Positions 35,832 to 45,344 of a DNA stretch of 64,000 nt are shown here, one piece after another; the stretch's first letter is position 1; each line of letters begins with the position of its first letter. Position numbers and translations under genes: made by a program. Below the pieces are notes generated by a model, which did no database searches, was not told the DNA's origin, and worked only from the letters and a program-made list of their open reading frames with translations. The DNA is from Vibrio aphrogenes (lineage in GTDB: Bacteria; Pseudomonadota; Gammaproteobacteria; Enterobacterales; Vibrionaceae). The stretch is from the NCBI RefSeq assembly GCF_002157735.2, contig NZ_AP018689.1, positions 2,079,619 to 2,143,618 of the forward strand. Direction: 5' to 3'.

Positions 35832-36836
35832 TCACGGTTTTATAGATTTAACCGTTTGTCTATGGATTAAAGTTGCCTGAAATTGGTGTTGTTTCGGTGG
35901 GGAATAGCCTTCTTTTTTTAAATTTAGTGCTAATTGCGCCGCATAAGCCGACATTTCATCAATTGGGTTATGCATGGTCGTCAGTCTTGGGTGTAGGTAA
36001 CGAGCCAATAAGACATCATCAAAACCAATGACTGATATATCATCAGGAACGGATACTCCCTGCTCATGTAAACTTGCCATCAATCCAGCCGCCATAACAT
36101 CATTAAAAGTCACAACAGCGGTGACTCCCGGACAAGACTTCAAAAGCTGATATCCAGCCTCTTCTCCTCCTGATTCACTAAATTTTTGATTAATAATCCA
36201 CCCAGTTGGGATATCTAAGTTAGCTGCAGCCATCGCTTCCCTATACCCTTCCAACCGTTCTGTTCGATCATCAATTGATAAGCTACTTGTCACACAAGCT
36301 ATTTTTTTATGCCCTTTCTGAATGAGATATTCGACCGATTGACGAGCCCCTCCACGATTATCAACCCACAAGGCACGATATGAAATCTGTGCAATGTTTC
36401 TATTAAGTAATACCATGGCTGGCAGCTGCATCGCATATTGCATTAAAGTTATATCATCCAGCATTTTTGAATATACAACCATGGCCTCACAACCTTGACT
36501 CAATAAAAAATCTAGGCCTTCCTTTTCCCTCTGCGCATTATGCCCACCACTGACCACCACTAACTGACAACCATTCGCACGAGCAACCTCTTCCACACTT
36601 TGTGAAACTAAAGAAAAAAACGGATCCGCTAAATTTCCGGTTAATAAACCTAATGTATTATTACTCCGGTTAGCTAAAGCGGTTGCACGTGCATCTCGTC
36701 GATAATTTAAAGTCTTAATTGCCCGCTCAACGCGCTCTTGAGTCACAGGCTCCACATAACTAGTACGATTGATGACCCGAGAGACTGTCGCCGTTGAAAC
36801 TCCCGCTAAATCTGCAACATCTTTCATGGTAGACAT
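35832..36836 (-). CDS. LacI/GalR-family transcriptional regulator
   Basis: A 334-residue repressor with the LacI helix-turn-helix and hinge helix at residues 4-60 (MKDVADLAGVSTATVSRVIN) and a periplasmic-binding-protein-like effector domain ending in ISVIGFDDVLLARYLHP. It resembles AscG/GalR-type regulators more than MalI. AGGAG lies seven bases before the ATG. The nearest operator-like palindrome is in front of the downstream transporter-lyase pair on the same strand, making that pair its probable target. The effector cannot be deduced. Confidence 0.9.
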   Translation of the reverse strand: MSTMKDVADLAGVSTATVSRVINRTSYVEPVTQERVERAIKTLNYRRDARATALANRSNNTLGLLTGNLADPFFSLVSQSVEEVARANGCQLVVVSGGHNAQREKEGLDFLLSQGCEAMVVYSKMLDDITLMQYAMQLPAMVLLNRNIAQISYRALWVDNRGGARQSVEYLIQKGHKKIACVTSSLSIDDRTERLEGYREAMAAANLDIPTGWIINQKFSESGGEEAGYQLLKSCPGVTAVVTFNDVMAAGLMASLHEQGVSVPDDISVIGFDDVLLARYLHPRLTTMHNPIDEMSAYAAQLALNLKKEGYSPPKQHQFQATLIHRQTVKSIKP

Positions 36837-37082
36837 TCATTGGCTCCTATTAGCTGTTAGGTCTGAATAGGAACATATAAAACTCTGTGAAATAGATAAA
36901 GTTAATACTTATAGAATATACAGTTATTGAGATCTAAATTGACATCTCATCGAACAAAAACAAGCATGAATACAAAGCTTACTTTTACTAAATAGACAAC
37001 AAAAAACCGAAAATTGTAATGCTCGAAAATCGTTTTCCCTTGCAGTATCATGGTCCCATCACAAAAATATGGATTTTGCCCA

Positions 37083-38003
37083 ATGAAAACAGCCCATGAT
37101 TACCAGTCTCGTCTTGACTATTTGAAGCGCCATTTGCCGACCGAAATCACTCGTATGGTAACCGATGCCCTAAAAGAAGACTTAGGTGGCACACTCGATC
37201 CTAATGCTGATATCACCGCCAGCCTAATTCCAGCGGATGCGGTCAATACCGCCAAAATAATTACGCGTGAGCATGGGGTATTTTGTGGTCAAGCATGGGC
37301 TGATGAAGTATTCAAACAACTCGGTGGTCAAGTCACCATTGAGTGGCACGTCGTTGATGGTGACACCGTTGAGCCCAATCAAACCTTATGCACCTTAACT
37401 GGCCCTGCTCGTATTTTATTAACCGGTGAACGTAATGCGATGAACTTTATTCAAACGCTATCAGGTTGTGCTTCCATCACAGCCCAATACGTCAAAGAGT
37501 TACAGGGGACAGATTGCCGCTTATTGGATACTCGTAAAACGATTCCCGGTTTGCGCAGTGCACTCAAATATGCGGTTACTTGCGGAGGTGGCTTCAATCA
37601 TCGCATTGGAGTTTTTGATGCTTATCTGATTAAAGAAAACCACATCCTCGCGTGTGGCAGCATTGAGAAAGCCATCACCACAGCAAAAGAGCTTAACCCA
37701 GGAAAACCGGTCGAAGTAGAAACGGAGTCATTAGAAGAACTCGAAAGGGCCATTCGCGCGGGCGCAGAGATTGTGATGCTTGATAATTTCACTAAAGAAA
37801 TGATGATCGCTGCTGTCGAGCTCAATAAAAATATTGGATTAGAGCATGGTTTAACCACAGGTCAAGCCGCCTTAGAGAACTCAGGTAACATCACGTTAGA
37901 AACTCTAAATGAATACGCTCAAACCGGAGTGGATTACATTTCAGTCGGTGCATTAACTAAGCATATAAAAGCCATGGATTTATCGATGCGAGTTGTTGAA
38001 TAA
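37083..38003 (+). CDS. nadC: Nicotinate-nucleotide pyrophosphorylase (carboxylating), quinolinate phosphoribosyltransferase
   Basis: Converts quinolinate and PRPP to nicotinate mononucleotide in de novo NAD synthesis. The 306 residues contain ALKEDLGGTLDPNADITA, the core LTGERNAMNFIQTLSGCA, DTRKTIPGLR and KYAVTCGGGFNHR, and the C-terminal YISVGALTKH. An ATG at 37050 is in frame but has no ribosome site. The ATG at 37083 gives an N-terminus like that of relatives. Divergent from the LacI-family gene. Confidence 0.93.
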   Translation: MKTAHDYQSRLDYLKRHLPTEITRMVTDALKEDLGGTLDPNADITASLIPADAVNTAKIITREHGVFCGQAWADEVFKQLGGQVTIEWHVVDGDTVEPNQTLCTLTGPARILLTGERNAMNFIQTLSGCASITAQYVKELQGTDCRLLDTRKTIPGLRSALKYAVTCGGGFNHRIGVFDAYLIKENHILACGSIEKAITTAKELNPGKPVEVETESLEELERAIRAGAEIVMLDNFTKEMMIAAVELNKNIGLEHGLTTGQAALENSGNITLETLNEYAQTGVDYISVGALTKHIKAMDLSMRVVE

Positions 38004-38398
38004 CCGTCCCCCACAAGAACTGGCCGGGCTACTGCTGGTAACTCGGCTGTGTTACTTATCGAAATTCCCCCAAAGCGATCATCAACCTCTTTAACCATAA
38101 GTTATCACCTGAAAACAACGTTTCCCGAACCTCCAATAATCCATCTCCGTGATATCGATTCCATTTTAAGTTCAGCATTTCCAACTAAATTCATACTTTC
38201 ACTTGCTCCTGTTCTTATCTTAATGCTCCTGAACGGCCTTATTTTGTATTAATTGCCTCGCATTATTTTTCTTTTGCAATGTAATCATCTACCTAGATTT
38301 CAAACTCAGTCGAAACGGTGTTTATCGACAATTTTCTTTTTTTCTTAGCCATCTACTCTTGGCGAGGTAATACCCTTTAATTATTCACGGAGATGAAA
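38004..38398. other. 395-base spacer between nadC and pilA
   Basis: No convincing gene is present. A weak GCCGGG/CTCGGC imperfect stem follows nadC, and an open frame of 67 codons at 38049-38252 begins with GTG, lacks a ribosome site and looks non-coding. The distal part presumably holds the pilA promoter, but I cannot identify a sigma-54 or TfoX/CRP-S site with confidence. Confidence 0.5.
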
Positions 38399-38857
38399 AT
38401 GAAACCATTACAACAAAGTAAGAAGACACTACAGCAAGGTTTTACGTTAATTGAATTAATGATCGTAGTGGCAGTGATTGGTGTGCTGGCTGCGATTGCA
38501 ATTCCGCAATATCAAAATTATGTAAAGAAAGCTGAACTAGGTTCTGCCCTTGCTACAATTGCGGCTTTAAAAATCAATATGGAAGATGGAATAGCTTCAA
38601 CAGGCTCTTTTCCTAATTATTCAAGTTCACAATTAGGTGTATCAAGCTCTCTTGGAACAATCACTTCAGCACCAGGCACAGGAGCCTCTGCTGCTGGAGC
38701 TATAATTTTAAACCTAGGTTCAAAATCTCAATTTACTGGTAAAAAAATAGCTTTAGTTCGTGATGCTGATGGGATTTGGGATTGTGAAAGTACCGTATCT
38801 GCAAGTGTCAATATTCTTCCAAGAGGTTGTCAATCTGTAGGCTCTATTACTAACTAA
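38399..38857 (+). CDS. pilA: Type IVa prepilin PilA
   Basis: Major pilin subunit of the competence/type IV pilus. The start at 38399 has GGAG six bases upstream. The ATG at 38393 abuts the same GGAG and is less likely. The 152-residue precursor has a 14-residue leader ending in QQG, after which PilD would cut and methylate Phe, then the conserved FTLIELMIVVAVIGVLAAIA helix with Glu5. Two cysteines near the end (in WDCES and RGCQS) would form the D-region disulfide. The globular part is Ser/Gly/Ala-rich and of the kind that varies between strains. Its stop overlaps the pilB start (TAATG). Confidence 0.93.
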   Translation: MKPLQQSKKTLQQGFTLIELMIVVAVIGVLAAIAIPQYQNYVKKAELGSALATIAALKINMEDGIASTGSFPNYSSSQLGVSSSLGTITSAPGTGASAAGAIILNLGSKSQFTGKKIALVRDADGIWDCESTVSASVNILPRGCQSVGSITN

Positions 38858-40545
38858 TGAACACCAACCTTGCCTCCATTTTACGCCAAGCGGAACTCTT
38901 GAATCCTGAGCAAGAGCAGTTAGTGGTGAGCAGCGTTTTAAACGATAATAAAAGCGTCCCCGTGGCTTGCGTGGACGCTGGATTTCTGTCTAGCAATCAA
39001 CTGTTAAATAAACTCACGACACTCTTTGCCTTATCACAGGCTCAATTAACGCACTATCCATATACGCAAGTGTGTGAGCAACTAGGCATGCGAGATCTGA
39101 TCGTAAATCATCAAGTTCTTCCATTGCAGATGGATCCTCACCGTCTCTTGATCGCTGTCGCCGATCCCACCAATAATGAAATTGAAAATGACTTCCGTTT
39201 TGCGACTGGTAAGCAAATAGAACTCATGCTTGCCGATTGCAAAGAATTGGAAGGGGCGATTCGACGCTTGTATGGCCGCGCGGTTCATTCTGAACACCAT
39301 AAAGGCAAAGACATAACCCAAGATGAACTTGCAAACTTGGTGGAAGTCAGCAGTGATGAGATTCAAGAAACGGAAGATTTAAGCCAAGATGAGGCCCCTG
39401 TCAGCCGCTTTATCAACCAAATATTGCTCGATGCTGTCCGCAAAGGGGCTTCCGATATTCATTTCGAACCCTACGAAGATATCTATCGCGTGCGCTTACG
39501 TTGTGATGGCATTTTATTAGAAACCAATCGCCCTGCCCCTCATCTTGGAAGGCGACTTGCTGCACGGATAAAAATACTGTCAAAACTGGATATTGCCGAA
39601 CGTCGATTACCACAAGATGGCCGCATTAAAATTCGCTTAAATGCGGATACGGCCATTGATATGCGCGTCTCCACCCTACCAACTTTATGGGGGGAAAAAA
39701 TCGTCTTACGTCTACTCGACAGCAGTGCGGCCAATTTAAACATCGATAAACTCGGCTATAGCGAAACACAAAAGAAACTGTATCTTGATGCCTTGCAACA
39801 ACCCCAAGGTATGATCCTGATGACCGGCCCAACTGGTAGTGGAAAAACCGTCTCTTTATATACCGGCCTACGTTTACTCAATACCCCAGATAAAAATATT
39901 TCTACTGCAGAGGATCCGGTTGAAATCAACTTAACAGGGATCAATCAAGTACAAGTAAAACCCAAAATTGGCTTCACCTTTGCGGCCGCTTTACGAGCAT
40001 TTTTACGTCAAGATCCTGATGTGGTCATGGTCGGTGAAATACGAGATCTTGAAACAGCTGAAATTGCAGTTAAAGCCGCACAAACCGGTCACTTAGTACT
40101 ATCTACATTACACACTAACTCTTCGGCTGAAACCATCATCCGTTTGTCCAACATGGGAATTGAAGCTTTTAATCTCGCCTCCTCATTAAGCTTGATTATC
40201 GCTCAGCGTTTAGCGCGTCGTTTATGTCCTCATTGCAAACAAGTTGATGAGTTCCCAGAAGCATTACGTCAAACCTTTCATATCGATAACAACATCCCTA
40301 TTTTTACCGCCAACAAACAGGGCTGCTCGGAGTGTACCGGTGGCTATTCAGGGCGTGTTGGTATCTATGAGGTCATGCCATTTACTACAGAAATTGCCAA
40401 TGCGGTCATTAAAAAAGCCTCGGCCAATGAGATTGAAATGATTGCGGTAAAACAAGGAATGGCGACCTTACGTCAATCGGGGATCGACAACTTAAAACAA
40501 GGCATCACCAGTTTTTCAGAGCTACAACGCGTGTTGTATTTCTAG
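38857..40545 (+). CDS. pilB: Type IV pilus assembly ATPase PilB
   Basis: Hexameric cytoplasmic ATPase driving pilus extension. The 562 residues comprise an N-terminal GspE/PilB N-domain (about 60-145), then the ATPase core with Walker A GPTGSGKT (324-331), Asp box, Walker B EIRDLETAEIA and His box HLVLSTLHTN. A tetracysteine zinc site is present (CPHC and CSEC). The start overlaps the pilA stop. Confidence 0.96.
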   Translation: MNTNLASILRQAELLNPEQEQLVVSSVLNDNKSVPVACVDAGFLSSNQLLNKLTTLFALSQAQLTHYPYTQVCEQLGMRDLIVNHQVLPLQMDPHRLLIAVADPTNNEIENDFRFATGKQIELMLADCKELEGAIRRLYGRAVHSEHHKGKDITQDELANLVEVSSDEIQETEDLSQDEAPVSRFINQILLDAVRKGASDIHFEPYEDIYRVRLRCDGILLETNRPAPHLGRRLAARIKILSKLDIAERRLPQDGRIKIRLNADTAIDMRVSTLPTLWGEKIVLRLLDSSAANLNIDKLGYSETQKKLYLDALQQPQGMILMTGPTGSGKTVSLYTGLRLLNTPDKNISTAEDPVEINLTGINQVQVKPKIGFTFAAALRAFLRQDPDVVMVGEIRDLETAEIAVKAAQTGHLVLSTLHTNSSAETIIRLSNMGIEAFNLASSLSLIIAQRLARRLCPHCKQVDEFPEALRQTFHIDNNIPIFTANKQGCSECTGGYSGRVGIYEVMPFTTEIANAVIKKASANEIEMIAVKQGMATLRQSGIDNLKQGITSFSELQRVLYF

Positions 40546-40580
40546 TTTGGGTTGAAATCAAAATAGAAGGATATGGCTAG

Positions 40581-41813
40581 ATGGCACAAACATCGACACT
40601 AAAAGCCCCCGCTTTAAAGAACTTTCAATGGCGCGGAGTAAATAATGTAGGCAAAAAAGTCTCCGGACAAATGCTGGCGATGAATGAAACGGAAGTGCGT
40701 ACTAAGTTAAAAGAGCAAAGAATTCAAATAAAAAAGCTCAAACGTCGTAGCGTCTCGATAGTGGCTAAAATGAGCCATAAGATAAATAGCAAAGATATCA
40801 CCATATTAACCCGTCAATTAGCTACCATGACGGCCACAGGCGTCCCCATAGTACAAGCTTTAAAACTGATCTCAGATAACCAACGTAAAGCAGAAATGAA
40901 ATCGATCTTATCGCAAATTAGCCTTCAGATTGAAGCCGGGACTCCGATTTCAAAGGCCATGCGCTCGGCGAGCCCGTTCTTTGACCCTTTTTATTGCGAT
41001 CTTATTACCACCGGTGAGCAAACGGGTAATTTGGCCGATGTGTTTGCCCGCCTTGCGACATATAGAGAAAAAAGTGAAGAATTACGCTCTAAGGTGATCA
41101 AAGCGATGATCTACCCAGGCATGGTGATCCTGGTCGCCACCCTGGTCTCCATCTTAATGCTAACCATGGTCATCCCTGAATTTGAAGCCATGTTTCGAGG
41201 ATTTGGCGCCCAATTACCTTGGTTTACGCAACAGGTGATCAACCTTTCTCACTTTATTCAAAGTTATCTCTTTGTCATGATACTAGCCGTCATCATTGTG
41301 ATTCTAGGACTAAAAGAAGCCCGTAAACGATCGTTTAATATCCGTTTAAAAACCAGCCGCTTCGCATTAAAGATACCGGTATTAGGCGGTGTTTTTTCTA
41401 AGGCCGCCATTGCTAAATTTAGCCGTACCTTAGCCACCAGCTTTAGTGCCGGAATTCCTATTCTAAGTAGCTTATTAACGACAGCCAAAACCGCAGGAAA
41501 TTTACATTATCAAGTCGCGATTGAACAAGTACATCGAGATACTGCCGCGGGGATGCCCATGTACATCGCCATGCGTAATGCAGAAGCTTTTCCTGAAATG
41601 GTGTTACAAATGGTCATGATCGGCGAAGAGTCAGGAAACTTAGACGATATGCTCAATAAGGTGGCTGCTATTTATGAATTTGAAGTCGATAACACCGTCG
41701 ATAACCTAGGTAAAATTATTGAACCTGCGATTATTGTGTTTCTTGGCGTCATAGTTGGTGGGCTTGTTGTCTCACTTTACCTGCCAATCTTTAAGCTAGT
41801 TAGTGTATTCTAA
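40581..41813 (+). CDS. pilC: Type IV pilus inner-membrane platform protein PilC
   Basis: The polytopic platform on which PilB acts. The 410 residues include two GspF repeats (about 70-195 and 275-400) with transmembrane segments at about 175-200, 225-245 and 380-405. Typical stretches are [30 protein letters not shown] and the second-repeat counterpart [16 protein letters not shown] precedes the ATG; the gene lies 35 bases behind pilB. Confidence 0.95.
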   Translation: MAQTSTLKAPALKNFQWRGVNNVGKKVSGQMLAMNETEVRTKLKEQRIQIKKLKRRSVSIVAKMSHKINSKDITILTRQLATMTATGVPIVQALKLISDNQRKAEMKSILSQISLQIEAGTPISKAMRSASPFFDPFYCDLITTGEQTGNLADVFARLATYREKSEELRSKVIKAMIYPGMVILVATLVSILMLTMVIPEFEAMFRGFGAQLPWFTQQVINLSHFIQSYLFVMILAVIIVILGLKEARKRSFNIRLKTSRFALKIPVLGGVFSKAAIAKFSRTLATSFSAGIPILSSLLTTAKTAGNLHYQVAIEQVHRDTAAGMPMYIAMRNAEAFPEMVLQMVMIGEESGNLDDMLNKVAAIYEFEVDNTVDNLGKIIEPAIIVFLGVIVGGLVVSLYLPIFKLVSVF

Positions 41814-41850
41814 GAGAAATTAATGTTTTATTAGACCGAGTTGTAATCTC

Positions 41851-42744
41851 ATGCTCATTTTTGATTATTATCCTATTCTTTTCCCAATTGTTGCCGGACT
41901 CTTTGGCTTGATTATTGGCAGTTTTTTAAATGTGGTCATCCACCGCTTACCCATCATGATGGAACGAGAATGGCAACAAGAATGCCTTGAAAGCTTTCCC
42001 CAATTAGCACAAGACCCTGAACTTAAATCGCAACTCGCAGCACTAAACAAACCGTTTAACTTAAATGTGCCACGTTCCCGCTGCCCTAAATGTGATACTC
42101 AAATTCGGGCTATCGATAATATTCCTGTGCTCAGTTGGCTTTTACTTCGAGGTAAATGCCATCAATGTGCCAACCCTATCAGCTTTCGCTATCCCGCTAT
42201 CGAATTGCTTACGGCGGCTTTGTGTGTGGTCATTGGCATGTATTTTCCTGCCGATTGGTATGGCGTGGCCTTATTATTTTTTACCTTTGTTTTAGTCTCT
42301 GCCACCTTTATCGACCTTGATACCATGTTATTGCCCGACCAACTGACTTTACCCTTAATGTGGGCAGGCATCGCGTTATCTTTATTTCACATCAGCCCTG
42401 TTTCTTTACAAGATGCAGTCATTGGTGCCATGGCCGGTTACTTGTGTTTGTGGATTGTCTTTTGGGCCTTTAAATTACTGACAGGTAAAGAAGGCATGGG
42501 TTATGGCGATTTCAAACTGTTGGCCGCTCTAGGGGCTTGGCTTGGCTGGCAACAATTGCCACTGCTTATTTTACTCTCTTCCTTAGTTGGATTAATCTTT
42601 GGCATTATTCAATTACGTTTGCAAAAACGAGGGATAGAAAAGGCATTTCCATTTGGCCCATATTTAGCCATTGCAGGATGGTTTTGTCTTATTTGGGGGA
42701 ATGATTTAACCTCTTGGTATCTTACCAATATGTTAGGTATGTAA
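41851..42744 (+). CDS. pilD: Prepilin peptidase / N-methyltransferase PilD
   Basis: An inner-membrane aspartyl protease that cuts leaders from type IV pilins and, in Vibrio, from type II secretion pseudopilins, then methylates the new N-terminus. The 297 residues have the zinc-binding cysteines C78, C81, C103 and C106 and the protease aspartates in [11 protein letters not shown] and GMGYGDFK. It completes the pilABCD operon and is followed three bases later by coaE. Confidence 0.96.
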   Translation: MLIFDYYPILFPIVAGLFGLIIGSFLNVVIHRLPIMMEREWQQECLESFPQLAQDPELKSQLAALNKPFNLNVPRSRCPKCDTQIRAIDNIPVLSWLLLRGKCHQCANPISFRYPAIELLTAALCVVIGMYFPADWYGVALLFFTFVLVSATFIDLDTMLLPDQLTLPLMWAGIALSLFHISPVSLQDAVIGAMAGYLCLWIVFWAFKLLTGKEGMGYGDFKLLAALGAWLGWQQLPLLILLSSLVGLIFGIIQLRLQKRGIEKAFPFGPYLAIAGWFCLIWGNDLTSWYLTNMLGM

Positions 42745-42747
42745 ACC

Positions 42748-43371
42748 ATGACCATGATAGTAGGCTTAACTGGAGGCATTGGCAGTGGCAAAACCACGAT
42801 TGCTAACCTCTTTGCACAACATTTTAAGATTGATATTGTCGATGCCGATGTGGTCGCACGAGAGGTTGTCGAGCCTAATAGCGTCGGCTTGAAGGCCATC
42901 GTAGAACACTTTGGCGTGGAGATGTTAACCCAAGACGGACAACTAAACCGCGCCCAATTGCGAGAACGTATTTTTGCTCATCCGCACGATAAACAATGGA
43001 TCAACGATTTATTACACCCATTAATTCGCCAACGTATCGATCAGCAACTTCAATCCGTACAATCCGCTTATGCACTGTTAGTAGTTCCTCTGCTCATTGA
43101 AAACGATTGGCAGAAAAATATTGACCGATTATTGGTTATCGATGTGGAGCCTCACACTCAAATCATGCGCACTTGTCAGCGTGATGGTGTGACCGAACAA
43201 CAAGCTCGCTCCATTCTCGCTTCACAAGCTTCTCGAGAACAACGTTTATCTTATGCCGACGATGTCATCAACAACGATGCCCCACTCGATGAGCAAGCAA
43301 AACAAAAACTTTTATCTCAAGTCACAGTTTTACACAAAAAGTACCTAGCTTTAAGCGAACAAATTCGGTGA
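42748..43371 (+). CDS. coaE: Dephospho-CoA kinase
   Basis: Last step of CoA synthesis, phosphorylating dephospho-CoA. The 207-residue protein has the P-loop GLTGGIGSGKTT (from residue 6), DADVVAREVVEP, the LID region and the DDVINND end typical of the family. It overlaps nothing but follows pilD so closely that it must share its transcript. Confidence 0.95.
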   Translation: MTMIVGLTGGIGSGKTTIANLFAQHFKIDIVDADVVAREVVEPNSVGLKAIVEHFGVEMLTQDGQLNRAQLRERIFAHPHDKQWINDLLHPLIRQRIDQQLQSVQSAYALLVVPLLIENDWQKNIDRLLVIDVEPHTQIMRTCQRDGVTEQQARSILASQASREQRLSYADDVINNDAPLDEQAKQKLLSQVTVLHKKYLALSEQIR

Positions 43372-43416
43372 CAATAGAGACAGAACATTCACGCACCACC
43401 ATTATTTGAAGGCGCT

Positions 43417-44148
43417 ATGCTGAAATTCGAACATCCATTAACAGAAAAAGTACGAATTTACCTCAGAGTAGAAACTCTACTGAGGCAACTGCATAAATCG
43501 GCCAAGTTAGCATCACCCTTAGAAAGTCAGCTGTTCTTTCGTTCTTTATTTGATTTAATGGACCTCTTTGAACAGATCCATGTGAAATCTGAACTCACCA
43601 AAGAGCTCGAAAAACAAAAACTACTTTTTAAAAATTGGTCGAATGTACCAGGAGTGGATCAAAGCTTACTCACTCAAGTTCTACATGATATTGATGCTAA
43701 CTTTAAAGCGGTAATGGCTGCTGAGCGGTTTGGGGTGTCTCTAAAAGAAGATCGATTTTTAAATACCATCCGACAGCGTTTCAGTTTACCAGGTGGCAAT
43801 TGCTGCTTTGATCTTCCCGCATTACACTATTGGCAACATTTACCGCAAGAAAAGCGCTTAATAGATGTCAACCGATGGCTACATACCTTGAAACCTCTGC
43901 ATAATGCCCTCGAATTATTACTAAAGCTTCTTCGAGAAACGGGACGTTATAAGCCACAAATTGCTCGCAATGGTTTTTTTCAAAGTGATGCCAATGACGC
44001 GAATATCTTACGCTTAGATATTCCATCTCAACTCGGTGTCTATCCTATGATTTCAGGGCATAAGAATCGCTTTGTGATCAAATTTATTAGCTTTGAAACC
44101 AGTATGGCTTACAGCCAAGATGTCGAGTTTACGCTCGCAGTTTGTTAA
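43417..44148 (+). CDS. zapD: Cell-division protein ZapD (FtsZ-bundling)
   Basis: A 243-residue cytoplasmic protein of the ZapD/YacF family, which cross-links FtsZ filaments at the Z ring. The start [20 protein letters not shown]-like [11 protein letters not shown], and [19 protein letters not shown] are the family hallmarks. It lies between coaE and yacG as in E. coli. Confidence 0.94.
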   Translation: MLKFEHPLTEKVRIYLRVETLLRQLHKSAKLASPLESQLFFRSLFDLMDLFEQIHVKSELTKELEKQKLLFKNWSNVPGVDQSLLTQVLHDIDANFKAVMAAERFGVSLKEDRFLNTIRQRFSLPGGNCCFDLPALHYWQHLPQEKRLIDVNRWLHTLKPLHNALELLLKLLRETGRYKPQIARNGFFQSDANDANILRLDIPSQLGVYPMISGHKNRFVIKFISFETSMAYSQDVEFTLAVC

Positions 44149-44187
44149 ACTGACACCACTTTCTCAGAACACTCTAGGCTTTATCTG

Positions 44188-44388
44188 ATGACCCAAGCAA
44201 CTCCGAAAAAAATCACCATAGTAAAATGCCCTACTTGCCAAACAGAAGTCGTGTGGGGTGAGATCAGTCCTTATCGCCCTTTTTGTAGCAAACAATGCCA
44301 ATTAGTCGATTTTGGTGAGTGGGCTGATGAAGAAAAATCCATTCCAGGCGCACCTGACATGTCAGACTCAGATGGGTGGTCAGAATAG
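44188..44388 (+). CDS. yacG: DNA gyrase inhibitor YacG, small zinc protein
   Basis: A 66-residue zinc-ribbon protein that in E. coli binds GyrB and inhibits gyrase. The four cysteines C14, C17, C33 and C37 (CPTC and CSKQC) form the zinc site, followed by the conserved [16 protein letters not shown] tail that contacts GyrB. Last gene of the nadC-pil-coaE-zapD-yacG run. Confidence 0.94.
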   Translation: MTQATPKKITIVKCPTCQTEVVWGEISPYRPFCSKQCQLVDFGEWADEEKSIPGAPDMSDSDGWSE

Positions 44389-44589
44389 GTTTTCGCTACT
44401 CGTAATTAGGGCGCGTTGCTGCTCGGAACTCAAAAAGAACCAGAAGCAAGAGCCAAGGTGCGGGGACGCTTTGCTCGAGAGTCGAAAAGCGTGATCGTTT
44501 CTCGGAATCCGGCCGTTTCACTTCTGATGGCTAGGAACTTCTGGTGGCTAGGAAAAGAAAGCGAGTTTCGAGAAAATGCATCCATAAAA

Positions 44590-44707
44590 GCGTCATCCTG
44601 AAAAGCAACGTAGGAGCGCAGTTCAGGATCTCCCCCCACAATTTGAGTCTCACATGTTGTCGAAGATTCCGTATCTTCTTCGTTTAGGCTCATTTACGGA
44701 ATGACGC
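44590..44707. repeat. 118-bp palindromic element bounded by GCGTCAT/ATGACGC
   Basis: GCGTCAT at 44590-44596 is mirrored by ATGACGC at 44701-44707. Inside, CCTGAA and TTCAGG form a further hairpin near the left end and the right end reads CGGAATGACGC. It has no coding content and resembles small repeats common in Vibrio spacers. Confidence 0.5.
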
Positions 44708-44745
44708 TGTTTGTGTATCGAGCAACCAGATTCAACGCTGATTTT

Positions 44746-44766
44746 CCTAGCAACTAGGGACTCGAA
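44746..44766. repeat. Second copy of the AACTAGGGACTCGAA intergenic repeat
   Basis: The 15 bases AACTAGGGACTCGAA at 44752-44766 are identical to 7561-7575, and the five bases before them differ only at the last position. The closing CCTAG of the hairpin is degenerate here. Confidence 0.65.
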
Positions 44767-44831
44767 ACTAACGACTGTCTTTCCCGAGAAACGAGCAGCA
44801 TAGCGCCCGATAACCGAGACTCGAATCGCTT

Positions 44832-45230
44832 TTAACCAAAACGGGCGATGACTTTCTCTAACACCGGTACATTCGCTTCTGGGAAGGCGTAGTCGTTCAA
44901 ATCTCCGATCGTGACCCACTTCCCTTCTTGGCCTTCTTTTCCGTATGGTTTACCTTCAAAAGCAGAGACCACAAAAAAATCGAAAGTTAAACTTTTATCG
45001 GTGTAATCAAAGTCAAAGTGTTCTAAGCGCTCTAAGTGAGTCGCGGTAATATCGATTTCTTCTTGTAACTCACGGATCAATGCTTGTTCCGCCGATTCAT
45101 TGAGTTCGACTTTACCACCGGGAAACTCCCAATACCCCCCTTTATGTAACTTCTCTGGACGCTTGGTAATGAAAATTTGATCTTGTTGAGAATTTAAAAT
45201 AACTGCCGCGACGATGTGAATACGTTTCAT
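44832..45230 (-). CDS. mutT: 8-oxo-dGTP diphosphatase MutT
   Basis: A Nudix hydrolase that removes 8-oxo-dGTP and prevents A:T to C:G mutations. The 132 residues contain the full Nudix box, from GGKVELNES to RELQEEIDI, and the MutT-like FITKRPEKLHKGGYWEFPGG. GGGAGA precedes the ATG. It follows secA on the same strand after a terminator, the usual order in gammaproteobacteria. Confidence 0.94.
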   Translation of the reverse strand: MKRIHIVAAVILNSQQDQIFITKRPEKLHKGGYWEFPGGKVELNESAEQALIRELQEEIDITATHLERLEHFDFDYTDKSLTFDFFVVSAFEGKPYGKEGQEGKWVTIGDLNDYAFPEANVPVLEKVIARFG

Positions 45231-45296
45231 CGTTCTCCCTTATTTTTCAATTGCTATTCATCAAAGGCCACGCCTTACAATGGATGTACTGATAAT

Positions 45297-45325
45297 AAAA
45301 AGGCCGCAACGATTGCGACCTTTTT
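45297..45325 (-). terminator. Terminator between secA and mutT
   Basis: AAAAAGGCCGCAA and TTGCGACCTTTTT pair with one mismatch around loop CGA; on the minus strand the stem ends in a T-run. It lies 19 bases after the secA stop. Confidence 0.8.
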
Positions 45326-45344
45326 GATATTTCAATCACTACGG

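Larger units (their letters stand above)
44389..44831. other. 443-base spacer made largely of repeat fragments between yacG and mutT
   Basis: The spacer is filled with CTCG, GACTCGAA and GGCTAGGAA words and the GCGTCAT-bounded element listed separately. Several frames are open, but they read through repeats in both directions and carry no recognisable protein features. No terminator with a T-run is seen after yacG. Confidence 0.6.

Noticed and set aside
33060..36836. Prophage or genomic island explanation for the LacI/NhaC/lyase block
   Set aside because: No integrase, tRNA, transposase or direct flanking repeats were seen. Accessory status is only an inference from gene order.
38049..38252. 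Possible 67-codon gene between nadC and pilA
   Set aside because: It begins with GTG without a ribosome site, has no recognisable domain, and base usage looks like spacer sequence.
44430..44919. Several open frames of 60-89 codons in the yacG-mutT spacer
   Set aside because: They read through palindromic repeats on both strands, overlap each other and mutT, and lack ribosome sites or protein-like composition.
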